Source of the DNA: an uncultured Collinsella sp.
GTDB lineage: Bacteria > Actinomycetota > Coriobacteriia > Coriobacteriales > Coriobacteriaceae
Direction of reading: 5' to 3'
Assembly (NCBI GenBank): GCA_902496455.1
Contig: CABVAY010000002.1
Span: 1-64,000, forward strand
Length of the DNA: 64,000 nt
Below, piece by piece: positions 32,059 to 40,437 of the stretch. Position 1 is the first letter of the stretch. Each line of letters opens with the position of its first letter. A program made the position numbers and the translations under genes. The notes beneath the pieces are model-generated. The model did no database searches. It saw only the letters and a program-made list of their open reading frames with translations, and was not told the DNA's origin.

Positions 32059-32106
32059 TTGATGACGGGAAAAGCTGCTGGTAATCTATAGAACGTCATA
32101 GAACGT
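32059..32106 (+). promoter_or_regulatory. Promoter and direct-repeat operator of the frl-type operon
   Basis: TTGATG and TAATCT are 17 bases apart (32059-32087). Directly downstream ATAGAACGT occurs twice (32088-32096 and 32098-32106), one helical turn apart, a good place for the GntR repressor to bind. Confidence 0.55.
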
Positions 32107-32166
32107 TTGCCTTATGCAAGCGTTGAAGCGAGATGCGATGCAGTCTCGAGTTCTTTGGAGGTATCT

Positions 32167-33630
32167 ATGTCAGATACGAAGGCGAAGAAGACAAACAGAC
32201 GTTTTAAGTTCAAATTACCGCATGTCTATACGATCATGTTCTTGCTGATCGTTGTCTTTGCGGTCCTGACTTGGATCGTTCCCTCGGGTCAGTATCAGCG
32301 CAAGACGATTTCGACAGCGGCGGGCGAGCGCGAAGTCGCCGTTGCTGGAACCTATGAACAGGTCGATAAGAACTACACCGATTCCGAGACCGGCGAGACC
32401 ATCAATCTGGGTCAGGATATCTTCGCGGTCCTGCAAGCGCCCACTAAGGGCATCCAGGAGGCTGCCGACGTCGTTGCGTTCGTCTTATTGATTGGCGGAT
32501 CGTTCGCAATCATCACCAAGACCAACGCTTTGAATGCCGGCATGAGCCGTGTGATTAAAAAGCTCAAGAACAAGGACATCCTCATCATTCCCATTACGAT
32601 GACGTTGCTGTCCATTTGCGGCACTACGTTTGGCATGTCTGAGGAAGCCCTGCCGTTCTATGCCATCTTCATTCCCATCATGATGGGTATCGGTTATGAC
32701 TCGATGACGGCATTCATCATCTGCTTCCTTGGTCCTAACCTGGGATATTGTGCTTCGACCATCGACCCGTTTAATGTTTTGATCGCCCAGGGCATCATTG
32801 GCATCGAGGGCAATCCTCAGCTGTGGCTGCGCGCCGTTTCTTGGGTCATCTTTACTGCCGTCGGTATCGCATGGGCCATGCGCTACGCTATGCGCGTCAA
32901 GAAAAACCCCGAGTCGTCCATTACGTACGAGGACGACAAGCTCAAGCGTGTTGAGTTTTCCGTGACCGATGCCTCCATCGAGGAAGAGTTCACTACCCGT
33001 CAGAAGCTCGTACTTATCGATTTTGCCTGCGGTATGGGCATTATCGTCTGGGGTCTTGTTACCCAGGGCTGGTACATGAATGAGATTTCCGCCGTGTTCC
33101 TTGGCATGGGCTTGCTTGCCGGTATCCTGGGCGGTCTTGACCAGCAGACGATCGCTGAGGAGTTCGTTAAGGGTCTCGCCGATTTTGCGTACGCTGCTAT
33201 CGTTATCGGTATCGCTCGCGGTATTCTGGTCATCGCCGAGGGCGGCATGATCATCGACACCATCCTCCAGGCGCTCGCTACTGCGCTCGCCGGTGCACCC
33301 GCTGCCGTCTACACCACGTTTATGTATATCGTCCTTGGCCTGCTCTCTTTGCTGGTTCCCTCGAGTTCTGGACTTGCGGCGCTCACCATGCCCGTCATGG
33401 GTCCGCTGACCGAGCTTATGGGCCTCAATCCCGAAGCTGCCGTTACCGCGCTTCAGTTTGCTAATCAGACCATCAACACCATCAGTCCCGTGGCGGGCAT
33501 GACGGTCGCCGGCCTTGCCGTGGCTAAGATTTCGTTTGGCCAATGGTGGAAGACCATTTGGAAGTTCTTCATTTTCATGGTCGTCTTTGGCCTGATCGTA
33601 ACGGCAATCTCTGGCATGCTTCCGGTGTAG
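32167..33630 (+). CDS. YfcC-family membrane carrier (probable fructoselysine or related uptake)
   Basis: 487-aa polytopic membrane protein of the YfcC/DcuC-like C4-dicarboxylate-type superfamily, with about 12 hydrophobic segments. VYTIMFLLIVVFAVLTWIVPSGQYQR at the N-terminus, FGMSEEALPFYAIFIPIMMGIGYDS and LVPSSSGLAALTMPVMGPLTELMG are family marks. In E. coli the fructoselysine permease is an APC transporter, so this would be a different carrier class in the same role. GGAGG is placed before the ATG. It ends 9 bases before the amidohydrolase start, so is the first structural gene of the operon. Confidence 0.85.
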   Translation: MSDTKAKKTNRRFKFKLPHVYTIMFLLIVVFAVLTWIVPSGQYQRKTISTAAGEREVAVAGTYEQVDKNYTDSETGETINLGQDIFAVLQAPTKGIQEAADVVAFVLLIGGSFAIITKTNALNAGMSRVIKKLKNKDILIIPITMTLLSICGTTFGMSEEALPFYAIFIPIMMGIGYDSMTAFIICFLGPNLGYCASTIDPFNVLIAQGIIGIEGNPQLWLRAVSWVIFTAVGIAWAMRYAMRVKKNPESSITYEDDKLKRVEFSVTDASIEEEFTTRQKLVLIDFACGMGIIVWGLVTQGWYMNEISAVFLGMGLLAGILGGLDQQTIAEEFVKGLADFAYAAIVIGIARGILVIAEGGMIIDTILQALATALAGAPAAVYTTFMYIVLGLLSLLVPSSSGLAALTMPVMGPLTELMGLNPEAAVTALQFANQTINTISPVAGMTVAGLAVAKISFGQWWKTIWKFFIFMVVFGLIVTAISGMLPV

Positions 33631-33639
33631 GTGGTTGTG

Positions 33640-35223
33640 ATGTCTGATCGTTTAACGGTCCTGACGTCTAAGAGCGTCTTTACCGGTACGGGGGACCTGC
33701 CGTTCGAAGGTTTCGTAGCGGTCCGTGGCAATCGAATTGAGGCGGTTGGCACCAAGTGTGAGGTAGCTTCGTATTTGACCCAGGCGGACGAGGTAGTTGA
33801 TCTGGGCGACCGTACCGTCATGCCTGGCCTGATCGATGTGCATACCTTCTATACAGGCTGGGCGCTGCGGACGTTGGGGTCTGATCTGTCCGGCATCGCT
33901 GATGCCAAAGAGGCCGTGTCGCTCTTGCGTGCATGGAAAGAAGATCATCCGGATTGCGCGGCGGCTTTTGGCCACAGCCTACCCGAAACGTTGGCATCGG
34001 ATGCCGAGAACGCAAATACGGCAGCTGTGTTTGACGATTGTTTTGGCGATATCCCTGTCGTCTGCTTTACACCGGGTGCGGAGACCTGCGTTCTCAATGC
34101 TGCCGCCAGTGCACGATACGGCTTTACACCCCAGGCGTGCTATGCCGAGAAGATCTGGCGCATGATGAGCGATTTCCTCGCGCTGCCCGAGGTACGTGCG
34201 GGGTATTCGGACTACATGAGCATGCTTAACGAGCGCGGCGTTACCGCCATCAAGGAGATGGCGTTTGATGACTACTACGGTTTTGCCGACGAAATGGCTC
34301 GCCGTGAGGAATCTGGTGAGCTGACGGTTCGCGTCTCTATGATGTCGCAGCCGGTGGGTGCCGGTGCAAATCTGGCATATGCCCGCGAGGCACGAGAGCG
34401 CTTCCGGGGACCGTTCGTTCGTTTTTCTGGCTTCAACCGTATGACCGATCGCGGCGTATGGGCGGGGCTTGCCGAGATGATTGACCCCTATGAGGACACG
34501 GCCGATGCGGGCGCTGCCGGCAAGACGGTTGTCGAGGAGCCCGAGTGGGATCTGATTGAGAACGAGCTGCGCGCAATTGATGCTGACGGCTTCCGATATT
34601 CCTTGCATTGCCAGGGCGATGGCGCCGTTCGTCGCACCGTGGCGCTCTATGCCTCGCTGCCTCGAGACGAGCATGGACGGTTGCTTCGCCGCCATGCGAT
34701 TACCGATCTCGAGAACTCTGATCCGACCGATCTTGTCAAGTTTGGCAAGTTAGGTGGAATTTGCGAGGTCTATCCGCAGATTCTGACGCTGGACCGGCGC
34801 GAGGATTGCCTGTCGATGATGCGTCGACAAATTGGCAAGACGCGACTTTTGCACAGCTGGAATCGCCGCGGCATGGAAGATTCCGGATGCACGGTGTGCT
34901 GTGGTACGGATTTGCCGCTGCTGATTCCGAGCCTGGGCGAGTCAATCTACAGTGCGTGCGGCGGATACTTCGACGATGGACTGCCCGTGAATGAGGCCAA
35001 CGCGCTGACGCTTGTCGAGCTCTTGCGTGCTTGGACTGCCGGGGGCGCGTACGATCTGATGCGCGAAGACGAGCTGGGTACGCTCGAGGTCGGCAAGCTT
35101 GCTGATATCTGCGTGCTCGATCGGGATGTGTTCGACCTCGATTATCGCGACGCCCGCGATCTTTCGGTTGATATGACGATGTCGGACGGACAAATCGTGT
35201 TCGATCGAAATAAGGAGGCATAG
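33640..35223 (+). CDS. Amidohydrolase family protein (YtcJ-like) with altered first metal motif
   Basis: 527 aa, N-terminal beta domain plus TIM barrel of the amidohydrolase-3 type. At the HxH site the sequence reads GLIDVHTFYTGW, keeping one His but having Phe where the second His is expected. Later motifs are SLHCQGDGAVRRTVALY (in place of HAxGDxA), RRHAITDLENSDP, and CCGTDLPLLIPSLG (GxD motif). The C-terminal GTLEVGKLADICVLDRDVF is usual for the family. It overlaps translationally with the transporter (ATG nine bases past its stop). In the operon it may cleave an amide or acyl group from a modified fructosamine. Function uncertain. Confidence 0.8.
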   Translation: MSDRLTVLTSKSVFTGTGDLPFEGFVAVRGNRIEAVGTKCEVASYLTQADEVVDLGDRTVMPGLIDVHTFYTGWALRTLGSDLSGIADAKEAVSLLRAWKEDHPDCAAAFGHSLPETLASDAENANTAAVFDDCFGDIPVVCFTPGAETCVLNAAASARYGFTPQACYAEKIWRMMSDFLALPEVRAGYSDYMSMLNERGVTAIKEMAFDDYYGFADEMARREESGELTVRVSMMSQPVGAGANLAYAREARERFRGPFVRFSGFNRMTDRGVWAGLAEMIDPYEDTADAGAAGKTVVEEPEWDLIENELRAIDADGFRYSLHCQGDGAVRRTVALYASLPRDEHGRLLRRHAITDLENSDPTDLVKFGKLGGICEVYPQILTLDRREDCLSMMRRQIGKTRLLHSWNRRGMEDSGCTVCCGTDLPLLIPSLGESIYSACGGYFDDGLPVNEANALTLVELLRAWTAGGAYDLMREDELGTLEVGKLADICVLDRDVFDLDYRDARDLSVDMTMSDGQIVFDRNKEA

Positions 35224-35224
35224 G

Positions 35225-36076
35225 ATGTCTGAATCCAAGCCGACGCTGCGCCGCGAACAGATTGCGGGCATGAATATCCACTACATCATGTGGTCGCTCG
35301 ATTACTTCCTTGATGTGCAGCAGCGTTTGGGCTTTGAGTCCATTGAGCTGTGGTGTGCGGAGCCGCATGTGACACTCGACCATACGGGCTACTTTGAGGC
35401 TGAGGTCCTGGCGAAAAAAGCTGCAGACCGTGGGCTTAGGTATCGTACTCTGTGCCCCGAGAATGTTGTCTATCCTTGGCAATACTGCGCACGCAAACCG
35501 CTGCATGAACAGCGCAGCCTGGCGTACTTTAAGCACGGCATTGAGCTTGCCGAGGTACTTGGGTGCGACCGTATGTCCGTCAACTCGGGCTGGGGCGACT
35601 GGGACGAGGACCGCGAGGAAGCCTGGAAGCGCAGCCGCGAGCACATGTCCATTCTGGCGGAGTATGCCGGCGAGCACGGTCTGGTGCTTACGATGGAAAG
35701 CCTGCGTCCCGAGGAGAGCAACCTTGTGACGACGGTTTCCGATGCGAAGCGCATGATTGACGAGGTCGCGAGCCCGTACTTACAGCCCATGGTTGATACA
35801 ACCGCGATGGGCGTTGCAGGCGAGACGCTCGAGGACTGGTTTGCCGCCTTTGGTGATGGGGCAATTCACGAGATGCACTTTATCGACGGTGATCCGTATG
35901 GCCATCTGGTGTGGGGCGATGGCAAGCACGATATGGACGCCTTCGTTGCCACGCTCAACGCCCATGGTTTCGACGGCATGCTGGGCCAGGAAATCACGGA
36001 CGGTCGTTACTATGATGACCCGGCGGCGGCAGATGCCAAGAACATGGCCGCATTCGAGAAATATCTGATTGACTAA
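35225..36076 (+). CDS. frlC: Sugar phosphate isomerase/epimerase, FrlC-like
   Basis: 283-aa AP-endonuclease-2-type TIM barrel resembling fructoselysine 3-epimerase. GFESIELWCAEPHVTLDH matches the FrlC start, TLCPENVVYPWQYCARKPLHEQRSLAYFKHGIELAEVLGC the middle, and LTMESLRPEESNLV (Glu), MVDTTAMGVAG (Asp), IHEMHFIDGDPYGHLVWGDGK (His) and MLGQEITDGRYY (Glu) supply the metal ligands. AAGGAGG precedes the ATG right after the amidohydrolase stop. It would convert the psicoselysine form to fructoselysine or act on a related sugar adduct. Confidence 0.8.
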   Translation: MSESKPTLRREQIAGMNIHYIMWSLDYFLDVQQRLGFESIELWCAEPHVTLDHTGYFEAEVLAKKAADRGLRYRTLCPENVVYPWQYCARKPLHEQRSLAYFKHGIELAEVLGCDRMSVNSGWGDWDEDREEAWKRSREHMSILAEYAGEHGLVLTMESLRPEESNLVTTVSDAKRMIDEVASPYLQPMVDTTAMGVAGETLEDWFAAFGDGAIHEMHFIDGDPYGHLVWGDGKHDMDAFVATLNAHGFDGMLGQEITDGRYYDDPAAADAKNMAAFEKYLID

Positions 36077-36138
36077 AACAACTATCGGCCACGCAACCAA
36101 CGTCATTGATTGTGGACCAAACAAGAAAGGAACTGGAT

Positions 36139-37107
36139 ATGAACGCACACGACCTGATCAAAGAGGCAATTGCCGAGAAGGGCAAGTTCGACAGCGTCTA
36201 CTGGATTGCTTGCGGTGGCTCCATGATCGATTTGATCCCGGCTCATGAGCTTCTGCAGCGCGAGGCAACCACCTTCACTTCGTATATCTATACGGCTCGC
36301 GAGTTTGATATCATGCGCCCGCGCCGCTTGGGTGAGAAATCCCTGGTCATTGCTTGCAGCCACAGTGGCAACACCCCCGAGGTCGTCGAGGGCTGTGAGA
36401 TTGCCCTTGCTGCCGGCGCTACGGTGATCGCCCAGACCGACAACGCTGGATCCAAGATTGACTCCGGCAAGTGGACCACGTGGGTCTACCCGTGGGGCGA
36501 GGGCGTGCCGCAGGCCGAGGTCCCCGCTGGCATTTCGCTGTCGCTTGCGGCCGAGCTGCTCGATCAGCAGGAGGGCTACGCCGATCTTGCCGATATGTAT
36601 GCCGGTATTGCTGAGATGGATAAGATTCTTCCTCCGGCACGCGAGAAGGTAAATGCCGAGCTGGGCGATCGTTTTGCCAAGCTTTGCCAGGAGCACGAGT
36701 TCTTCTACATTCTGGGCAGCGGGCCCAACTTTAGCCAGACCTACGGTTTCGCTATCTGCTCTCTTATGGAGATGCAGTGGCAGCACTGCAGCTACATCCA
36801 CTCTGCCGAGTACTTCCACGGCCCCTTCGAGGCTACTCAGGATGGCGTTTTTTACTTCCTGCAGATGGGCTCCAGCGAGTGCCGTGCTATGGACGAGCGC
36901 GCCCTGGCGTTCCTTAAGACGCATACTGATACGCTGATGGTGCTCGATGCCAAGGAGTACGGTATGGAAGCCGTGCCGGCGAGCGTCCGTGCCTATCTGG
37001 ACCCGGTGCTGTTCTACGCCATGAACTGCGAGCTGCGTGCCGCACGCGGCAAGGTGTTTGATCACGATCCCGATTTCCGCCGCTATATGGGTGTTGTCGA
37101 GTACTAG
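36139..37107 (+). CDS. frlB: Fructoselysine-6-phosphate deglycase, FrlB-like (SIS domain)
   Basis: 322 aa, two SIS folds. VYWIACGGSMIDLIPAHELL, LVIACSHSGNTPEVVEGCEIALAAGATVIAQTD carries the phosphosugar-binding loop, and FFYILGSGPNFSQTYGFAICSLMEMQWQHCSYIHSAEYFHGPFEAT matches FrlB over the catalytic Glu/His region (AEYFHGP, as in GEFRHGP). The C-terminus FRRYMGVVEY closely parallels the end of E. coli FrlB. The enzyme splits fructoselysine 6-phosphate to glucose 6-phosphate and lysine. AAAGGA precedes the ATG. Neighbouring frlC- and frlD-like genes support the assignment. Confidence 0.87.
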   Translation: MNAHDLIKEAIAEKGKFDSVYWIACGGSMIDLIPAHELLQREATTFTSYIYTAREFDIMRPRRLGEKSLVIACSHSGNTPEVVEGCEIALAAGATVIAQTDNAGSKIDSGKWTTWVYPWGEGVPQAEVPAGISLSLAAELLDQQEGYADLADMYAGIAEMDKILPPAREKVNAELGDRFAKLCQEHEFFYILGSGPNFSQTYGFAICSLMEMQWQHCSYIHSAEYFHGPFEATQDGVFYFLQMGSSECRAMDERALAFLKTHTDTLMVLDAKEYGMEAVPASVRAYLDPVLFYAMNCELRAARGKVFDHDPDFRRYMGVVEY

Positions 37108-37121
37108 AAGGGACAAAGGCC

Positions 37122-37985
37122 ATGGCATTTAACGTTAACGCGCTCGGATTTGGCGACAACGTCGTCGATCGCTACGAGCATATCCACACCATGTATCCCG
37201 GCGGCAATGCGGTGAACTTCGCCGTTTATGCCAAGAAATGCGGTGCCGCACGCTCCGCATACATGGGCATTTTTGGCAATGATGCCGCTGCCGAGCATGT
37301 CATTGCAAGCCTCGAGGATGAGGGTATCGAGCTTGACAAGTGCGAGCAGATGATTGGCGAGAACGGAGCGGCTCGCGTGACCGTCGTTGACGGTGACCGT
37401 GTCTTCCTTGGCTCCAACGAGGGCGGTATCCGTGGCGATGCGCGCTATGTCCTCGATCGCTTTGACCTTGCGTACATGAAGCAGTTCGATGTGGTTCATT
37501 CGGGCAACTATTGCTTTACCGAGCGCGAGCTGCCCAAGCTGAAGGCTGCGGGCGTCACGGTCTCTTTTGACTTTTCGGACGACTCCACCGACGAGTACTA
37601 CGAGCAGGTTGCGCCCTACGTCGATTTTGCTTTCTTTAGTGCGGCGGATGCCGCGAGCGAGGACGAGATTCGCGAGCGTCTGGCATGGGTGAAGGGCCTG
37701 GGTCCGCGTTTTGTGTCGGCTACGGCGGGCGCCGAGGGCTGCATTGCTTACGACGGCGAGCGTTATTACCGCCAGCTGGCTAAGCCGGTAACGGACATGA
37801 AGGACACCATGGGGGCGGGCGACTCGTTCCTCACTTCGTTTTTGATGTGCTATCTCGATTCCGCCAAGCGTGGTGAGGATGGTGCCGAGGCCATCGAGCG
37901 TGCGCTCGACTTTGCTGCCGGGTTTGCCTCGACCGTGTGCGGCATGGAAGGCTCTTGGGGCCACGGAGCACCAATCGTCGAATAG
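37122..37985 (+). CDS. frlD: PfkB-family sugar kinase, FrlD-like (fructoselysine 6-kinase)
   Basis: 287 aa. NALGFGDNVVDRYEHIHTMYPGGNAVNFAVYAKKCGA aligns with the FrlD N-terminus (GDN.VD...P GGNAVN), and DMKDTMGAGDSFLTSFL is the PfkB catalytic signature with the base Asp. FDFSDDSTDEYYEQVAPYVDFAFFSAADA matches FrlD in the middle. It phosphorylates fructoselysine at C6 before deglycation. Starts 14 bases after frlB with GGGACAAAGG upstream. Last gene of the operon, followed by a GC-rich hairpin and then a MITE-like element. Confidence 0.88.
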   Translation: MAFNVNALGFGDNVVDRYEHIHTMYPGGNAVNFAVYAKKCGAARSAYMGIFGNDAAAEHVIASLEDEGIELDKCEQMIGENGAARVTVVDGDRVFLGSNEGGIRGDARYVLDRFDLAYMKQFDVVHSGNYCFTERELPKLKAAGVTVSFDFSDDSTDEYYEQVAPYVDFAFFSAADAASEDEIRERLAWVKGLGPRFVSATAGAEGCIAYDGERYYRQLAKPVTDMKDTMGAGDSFLTSFLMCYLDSAKRGEDGAEAIERALDFAAGFASTVCGMEGSWGHGAPIVE

Positions 37986-37991
37986 CCGAGC

Positions 37992-38025
37992 GGTCCCGGG
38001 GAGGTGCAGGCGCCTCCTCGGGACC
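37992..38025 (+). terminator. Hairpin after the frl-type operon
   Basis: GGTCCCGGGGAGG / CCTCCTCGGGACC stem with a short loop, no U-tract; probable end of the operon. Confidence 0.6.
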
Positions 38026-38026
38026 C

Positions 38027-38258
38027 GGTGTGCAAAAAATGCCAAATATGAGTACTGTGACTAATTTAGTCGCAGCAAAATCAACCCCTTCAGACGTGAT
38101 TTGAGCGTCTGGAGGGGTTTAAGATTTGTGAAAACGCAGGATGAATGACTGTAAAAGCTTTAATTAGCGGACAATCGAGGATTATTCTGGCGGTTGGAAA
38201 GTTAAAAGAAATGTATCCATTCCGGTAGCAGTACTCATATTTGGCATTTTTTGCACAC
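38027..38258. mobile_element. MITE-like element with 31-bp perfect terminal inverted repeats
   Basis: The 31 bases starting GGTGTGCAAAAAATG at 38027-38057 return as an exact reverse complement at 38228-38258. The 232-bp unit has an AT-rich interior with no gene, and an internal terminator-like stem (AACCCCTTCAGACG / CGTCTGGAGGGGTT, 38084-38121). No transposase is encoded. I see no convincing target-site duplication. It lies between two convergent operons, a neutral place for insertion. Confidence 0.75.
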
Positions 38259-38264
38259 CAGGGG

Positions 38265-39047
38265 TTAGCGAAGGTCAAAAACAGAGCGCGCATTTGTTAA
38301 AACTATCGACTCGATGCGCTTTGCGTCGCAGTTTTTGAGCGAGGTGATGCGTTCTGAGGTCCTTGTGAGCGACCTGATGAGCGACTGCGTGCTTGTTTCT
38401 GTGTTTGGCTCGGCCGGCGCATCGGTCTCGAGCAGTAGGCGGTCGAGTGGAATCTGTCGTGCGTATTCGCGACAGCGCTTGGTCGCGAGCATGCGTTCGT
38501 TGACGGAAAAATAGCAGCCCGCATTACGCGCGCGGGTGAGTTCGTCCGAAGTGCCGCTAAACCAGTGGAAGATGATAGCGGGGGAGTCGGGGTTTGGGAT
38601 GAGTAGTCCATGCGATTCGAGGACGTCCAGTACGGCTCCTGCCGAACGAACGGCGTGAATTGATATCACGCGCCCGGTAAGAGGATGCTGCACGAGCGCA
38701 TCGCAGAGCCGGTTAAGTGCCTGTATTTGTAGCGGCTCACTTCCAGCAAAGCGCGCGGAAAAGTCGAGTCCGACTTCGCCGATGTAGCGTTCTTGGGCAG
38801 CAACTTCGCAAAGCAGATTGACTTCGGCAAAACCGCAGTGGCCATCGGCGAGCCACCAGGGGTGAAGCCCAACGCCGGCGATGATGCCCGGGTGGCGACG
38901 AGCGCGCTCGTTTGCGGCCGAAAAGTCGCGTGGATCGACGCCGCAATCAAATAGACCCAAGCCCAGCGCCGTTGCCTCATCGGCAACGGCGTCCGGGTGA
39001 GCCATTAAATCAAGATGGCAGTGTGCATCAAATAACCGGGGCTCCAT
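38265..39047 (-). CDS. tatD: TatD-family metal-dependent deoxyribonuclease
   Basis: 260 aa. Metal-site motifs in order: LFDAHCHLDLM (HxH), FDCGVDP, GVGLHPWW (His), IGEVGLDFSAR (Glu), VISIHAVRSAGAVLDVL (His), IFHWFSGTSDEL (His), LLLETDAPAEP (Asp). TatD proteins are 3'-5' DNases involved in DNA turnover or quality control. Somewhat divergent from canonical TatD (ETDSP is ETDAP here). Sits beside, and on the same strand as, the tcdA gene, 14 bases apart, so the two are co-transcribed. Confidence 0.88.
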   Translation of the reverse strand: MEPRLFDAHCHLDLMAHPDAVADEATALGLGLFDCGVDPRDFSAANERARRHPGIIAGVGLHPWWLADGHCGFAEVNLLCEVAAQERYIGEVGLDFSARFAGSEPLQIQALNRLCDALVQHPLTGRVISIHAVRSAGAVLDVLESHGLLIPNPDSPAIIFHWFSGTSDELTRARNAGCYFSVNERMLATKRCREYARQIPLDRLLLETDAPAEPNTETSTQSLIRSLTRTSERITSLKNCDAKRIESIVLTNARSVFDLR

Positions 39048-39061
39048 CTCGGCGCGCTCCG

Positions 39062-39859
39062 CTAGTCCAAGCGCTGGCCATCGGCGCGCACGCGCTCGGT
39101 GCCGCGGCCACTGATCTGGCGGATAACCTCGCCGGCAATCATCTGGCCCATGATGGGCGGCATAAAGCTGGCGGTTCCGAGCTCGGTGCGCTCGTGGATA
39201 TTGGAAGGGTCGCGGGGCTGTGTCTTAACCGATTCCTCGCAGCTAAACAGTACATGTAGACTCTTGATTCCGCGCTTCTTGCATTCTTTGCGCATGATGC
39301 GGCTCATGGGGTCACGTACCGTATCGAAAATGTCGGCAAAGCGGAGGCACTCGGGATGGAGCTTGTTGGCCCCGCCCATGGAGCTAACCAAACGAATGTC
39401 GTGGTCCTGAGCATATTTGGCAATGGTGAGCTTGGCCGAGATGGTGTCGATGGCGTCGACGACGTAGTCGAGCTTGCCGTCCGTCTGCTCCAAAACGCGC
39501 GCGAAAAATTCGTCGATATTGTCGCTCAACAGGTATTCGGTGCGCTTGATGACGGTAGCGGCTGGATTGATGTCGTGGATCATGGCTTCCATAACATCGA
39601 CCTTGCGCTTGCCGATGGTGCTTTGAAAGGCGATGGCCTGGCGATTGATATTACTGGGCGCGATGATGTCCTTATCCAGAATGACGAAATGACCAATGCC
39701 GCCGCGGACAAGTGCCTCGCAGCAATTGGAGCCCACACCTCCGCAGCCGAGCACCAGCACCGTGGCGGCGGCGAGTTTGTCGAGTGCCTCGCGGCCCATG
39801 ATGATCTCGAGCTTGGTGTCGCGTGTCTCGTTGGGGGTTGCGGCTGTGGTTTCGGTCAT
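39062..39859 (-). CDS. tcdA: tRNA threonylcarbamoyladenosine dehydratase
   Basis: 265-aa ThiF/MoeB-like E1 enzyme that cyclises t6A37 in tRNA to ct6A. The ATP-binding loop is VLVLGCGGVGSNCCEALVRGGIGHFVILDKDIIAPSNINRQ, DYVVDAIDTISAKL and SMGGANKLHPE are the usual TcdA segments, and the C-terminal GTASFMPPIMGQMIAGEVIRQISG is present. Two ATGs lie close together; the second (39859) has CGGAGG at a proper distance. Confidence 0.9.
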   Translation of the reverse strand: MTETTAATPNETRDTKLEIIMGREALDKLAAATVLVLGCGGVGSNCCEALVRGGIGHFVILDKDIIAPSNINRQAIAFQSTIGKRKVDVMEAMIHDINPAATVIKRTEYLLSDNIDEFFARVLEQTDGKLDYVVDAIDTISAKLTIAKYAQDHDIRLVSSMGGANKLHPECLRFADIFDTVRDPMSRIMRKECKKRGIKSLHVLFSCEESVKTQPRDPSNIHERTELGTASFMPPIMGQMIAGEVIRQISGRGTERVRADGQRLD

Positions 39860-39946
39860 AGACATCCTCCGATGGGGAAGCGAATCGTGTTTTAGCTATC
39901 GTCATTATAGGTATTATCGCGATTCCATTTGAGCCCTAGGGGCTTG

Positions 39947-39975
39947 TTGAAATGAGGCAGTGATTCGCATAAGAT
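39947..39975 (+). promoter_or_regulatory. Predicted promoter of the candidate small RNA
   Basis: TTGAAA and TAAGAT with a 17-base spacer, about 7 bases before the predicted start of the RNA at 39982. Confidence 0.55.
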
Positions 39976-39981
39976 GAAACA

Positions 39982-40076
39982 GATGGCACCCGTTGCCGCG
40001 GGTTGGCCAACTCCCAAACACGTTTGTAGCGTGAGAAGTGGCCGTCTTCGCATTACGCGGGGGCGGCTATTTTTTT
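39982..40076 (+). ncRNA. Candidate small RNA with intrinsic terminator
   Basis: An about 95-base transcript is predicted from the promoter at 39947 to a terminator of 11 consecutive pairs (GCCGTCTTCGC / GCGGGGGCGGC with G-U pairs, 40041-40067) and a T-run. No open reading frame with a ribosome site is inside, and no plus-strand gene lies upstream that would need this terminator, because tcdA is divergent. It could also be a short attenuated leader for the arsR-type gene at 40159. It matches no RNA family I recognise. Confidence 0.45.
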
Positions 40077-40086
40077 GAGTACAAGA

Positions 40087-40124
40087 TTAGATAGTTAGAC
40101 AAACATCTAAATATCGAGTATAGT
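40087..40124 (+). promoter_or_regulatory. Promoter and ArsR-type operator of the sdpR/sdpI pair
   Basis: TTAGAC (40095) and TATAGT (40119) with an 18-base spacer. The palindrome TTAGACAAACATCTAA (40095-40110) covers the -35, as expected for an autorepressed ArsR-family gene. Confidence 0.55.
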
Positions 40125-40158
40125 GTGCGCGTCATGAGAGATGATGAGAGGAGGTCTT

Positions 40159-40437
40159 ATGCCGGGAGAGGGTTTTAAGGCGCTTGCCGATCCAACGCGA
40201 CGGCGCATTTTGGAGTTGCTGCGCGAGGGCAATTGCACGGCGGGGGAGCTTGCCGAGCATTTCGATATCAGTAAGCCGTCGCTGAGCCATCACTTGGCGA
40301 CGCTCAAAAACGCCGGGTTGGTAACCGACGAACGTCATGGTCAAAACATCGTATACAGCTTAAACACTACCGTCATGCAGGACTTGATCGGTTGGTTTAT
40401 GGGCTTTACAAACACGGAAGGTGATAAGGATGAATAA
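40159..40437 (+). CDS. sdpR: ArsR-family repressor, SdpR-like
   Basis: 92-aa winged-helix repressor: FKALADPTRRRILELLREGNCTAGELAEHFDISKPSLSHHLATLKNAGLVTDERHGQNIVYSLNTTV. No metal-binding cysteines are seen (the single Cys is in the middle), in line with SdpR-type repressors that are released by the SdpI membrane partner. GAGGAGG precedes the ATG. It overlaps the following sdpI-like gene by eight bases, a layout known from Bacillus sdpR-sdpI. Confidence 0.88.
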   Translation: MPGEGFKALADPTRRRILELLREGNCTAGELAEHFDISKPSLSHHLATLKNAGLVTDERHGQNIVYSLNTTVMQDLIGWFMGFTNTEGDKDE

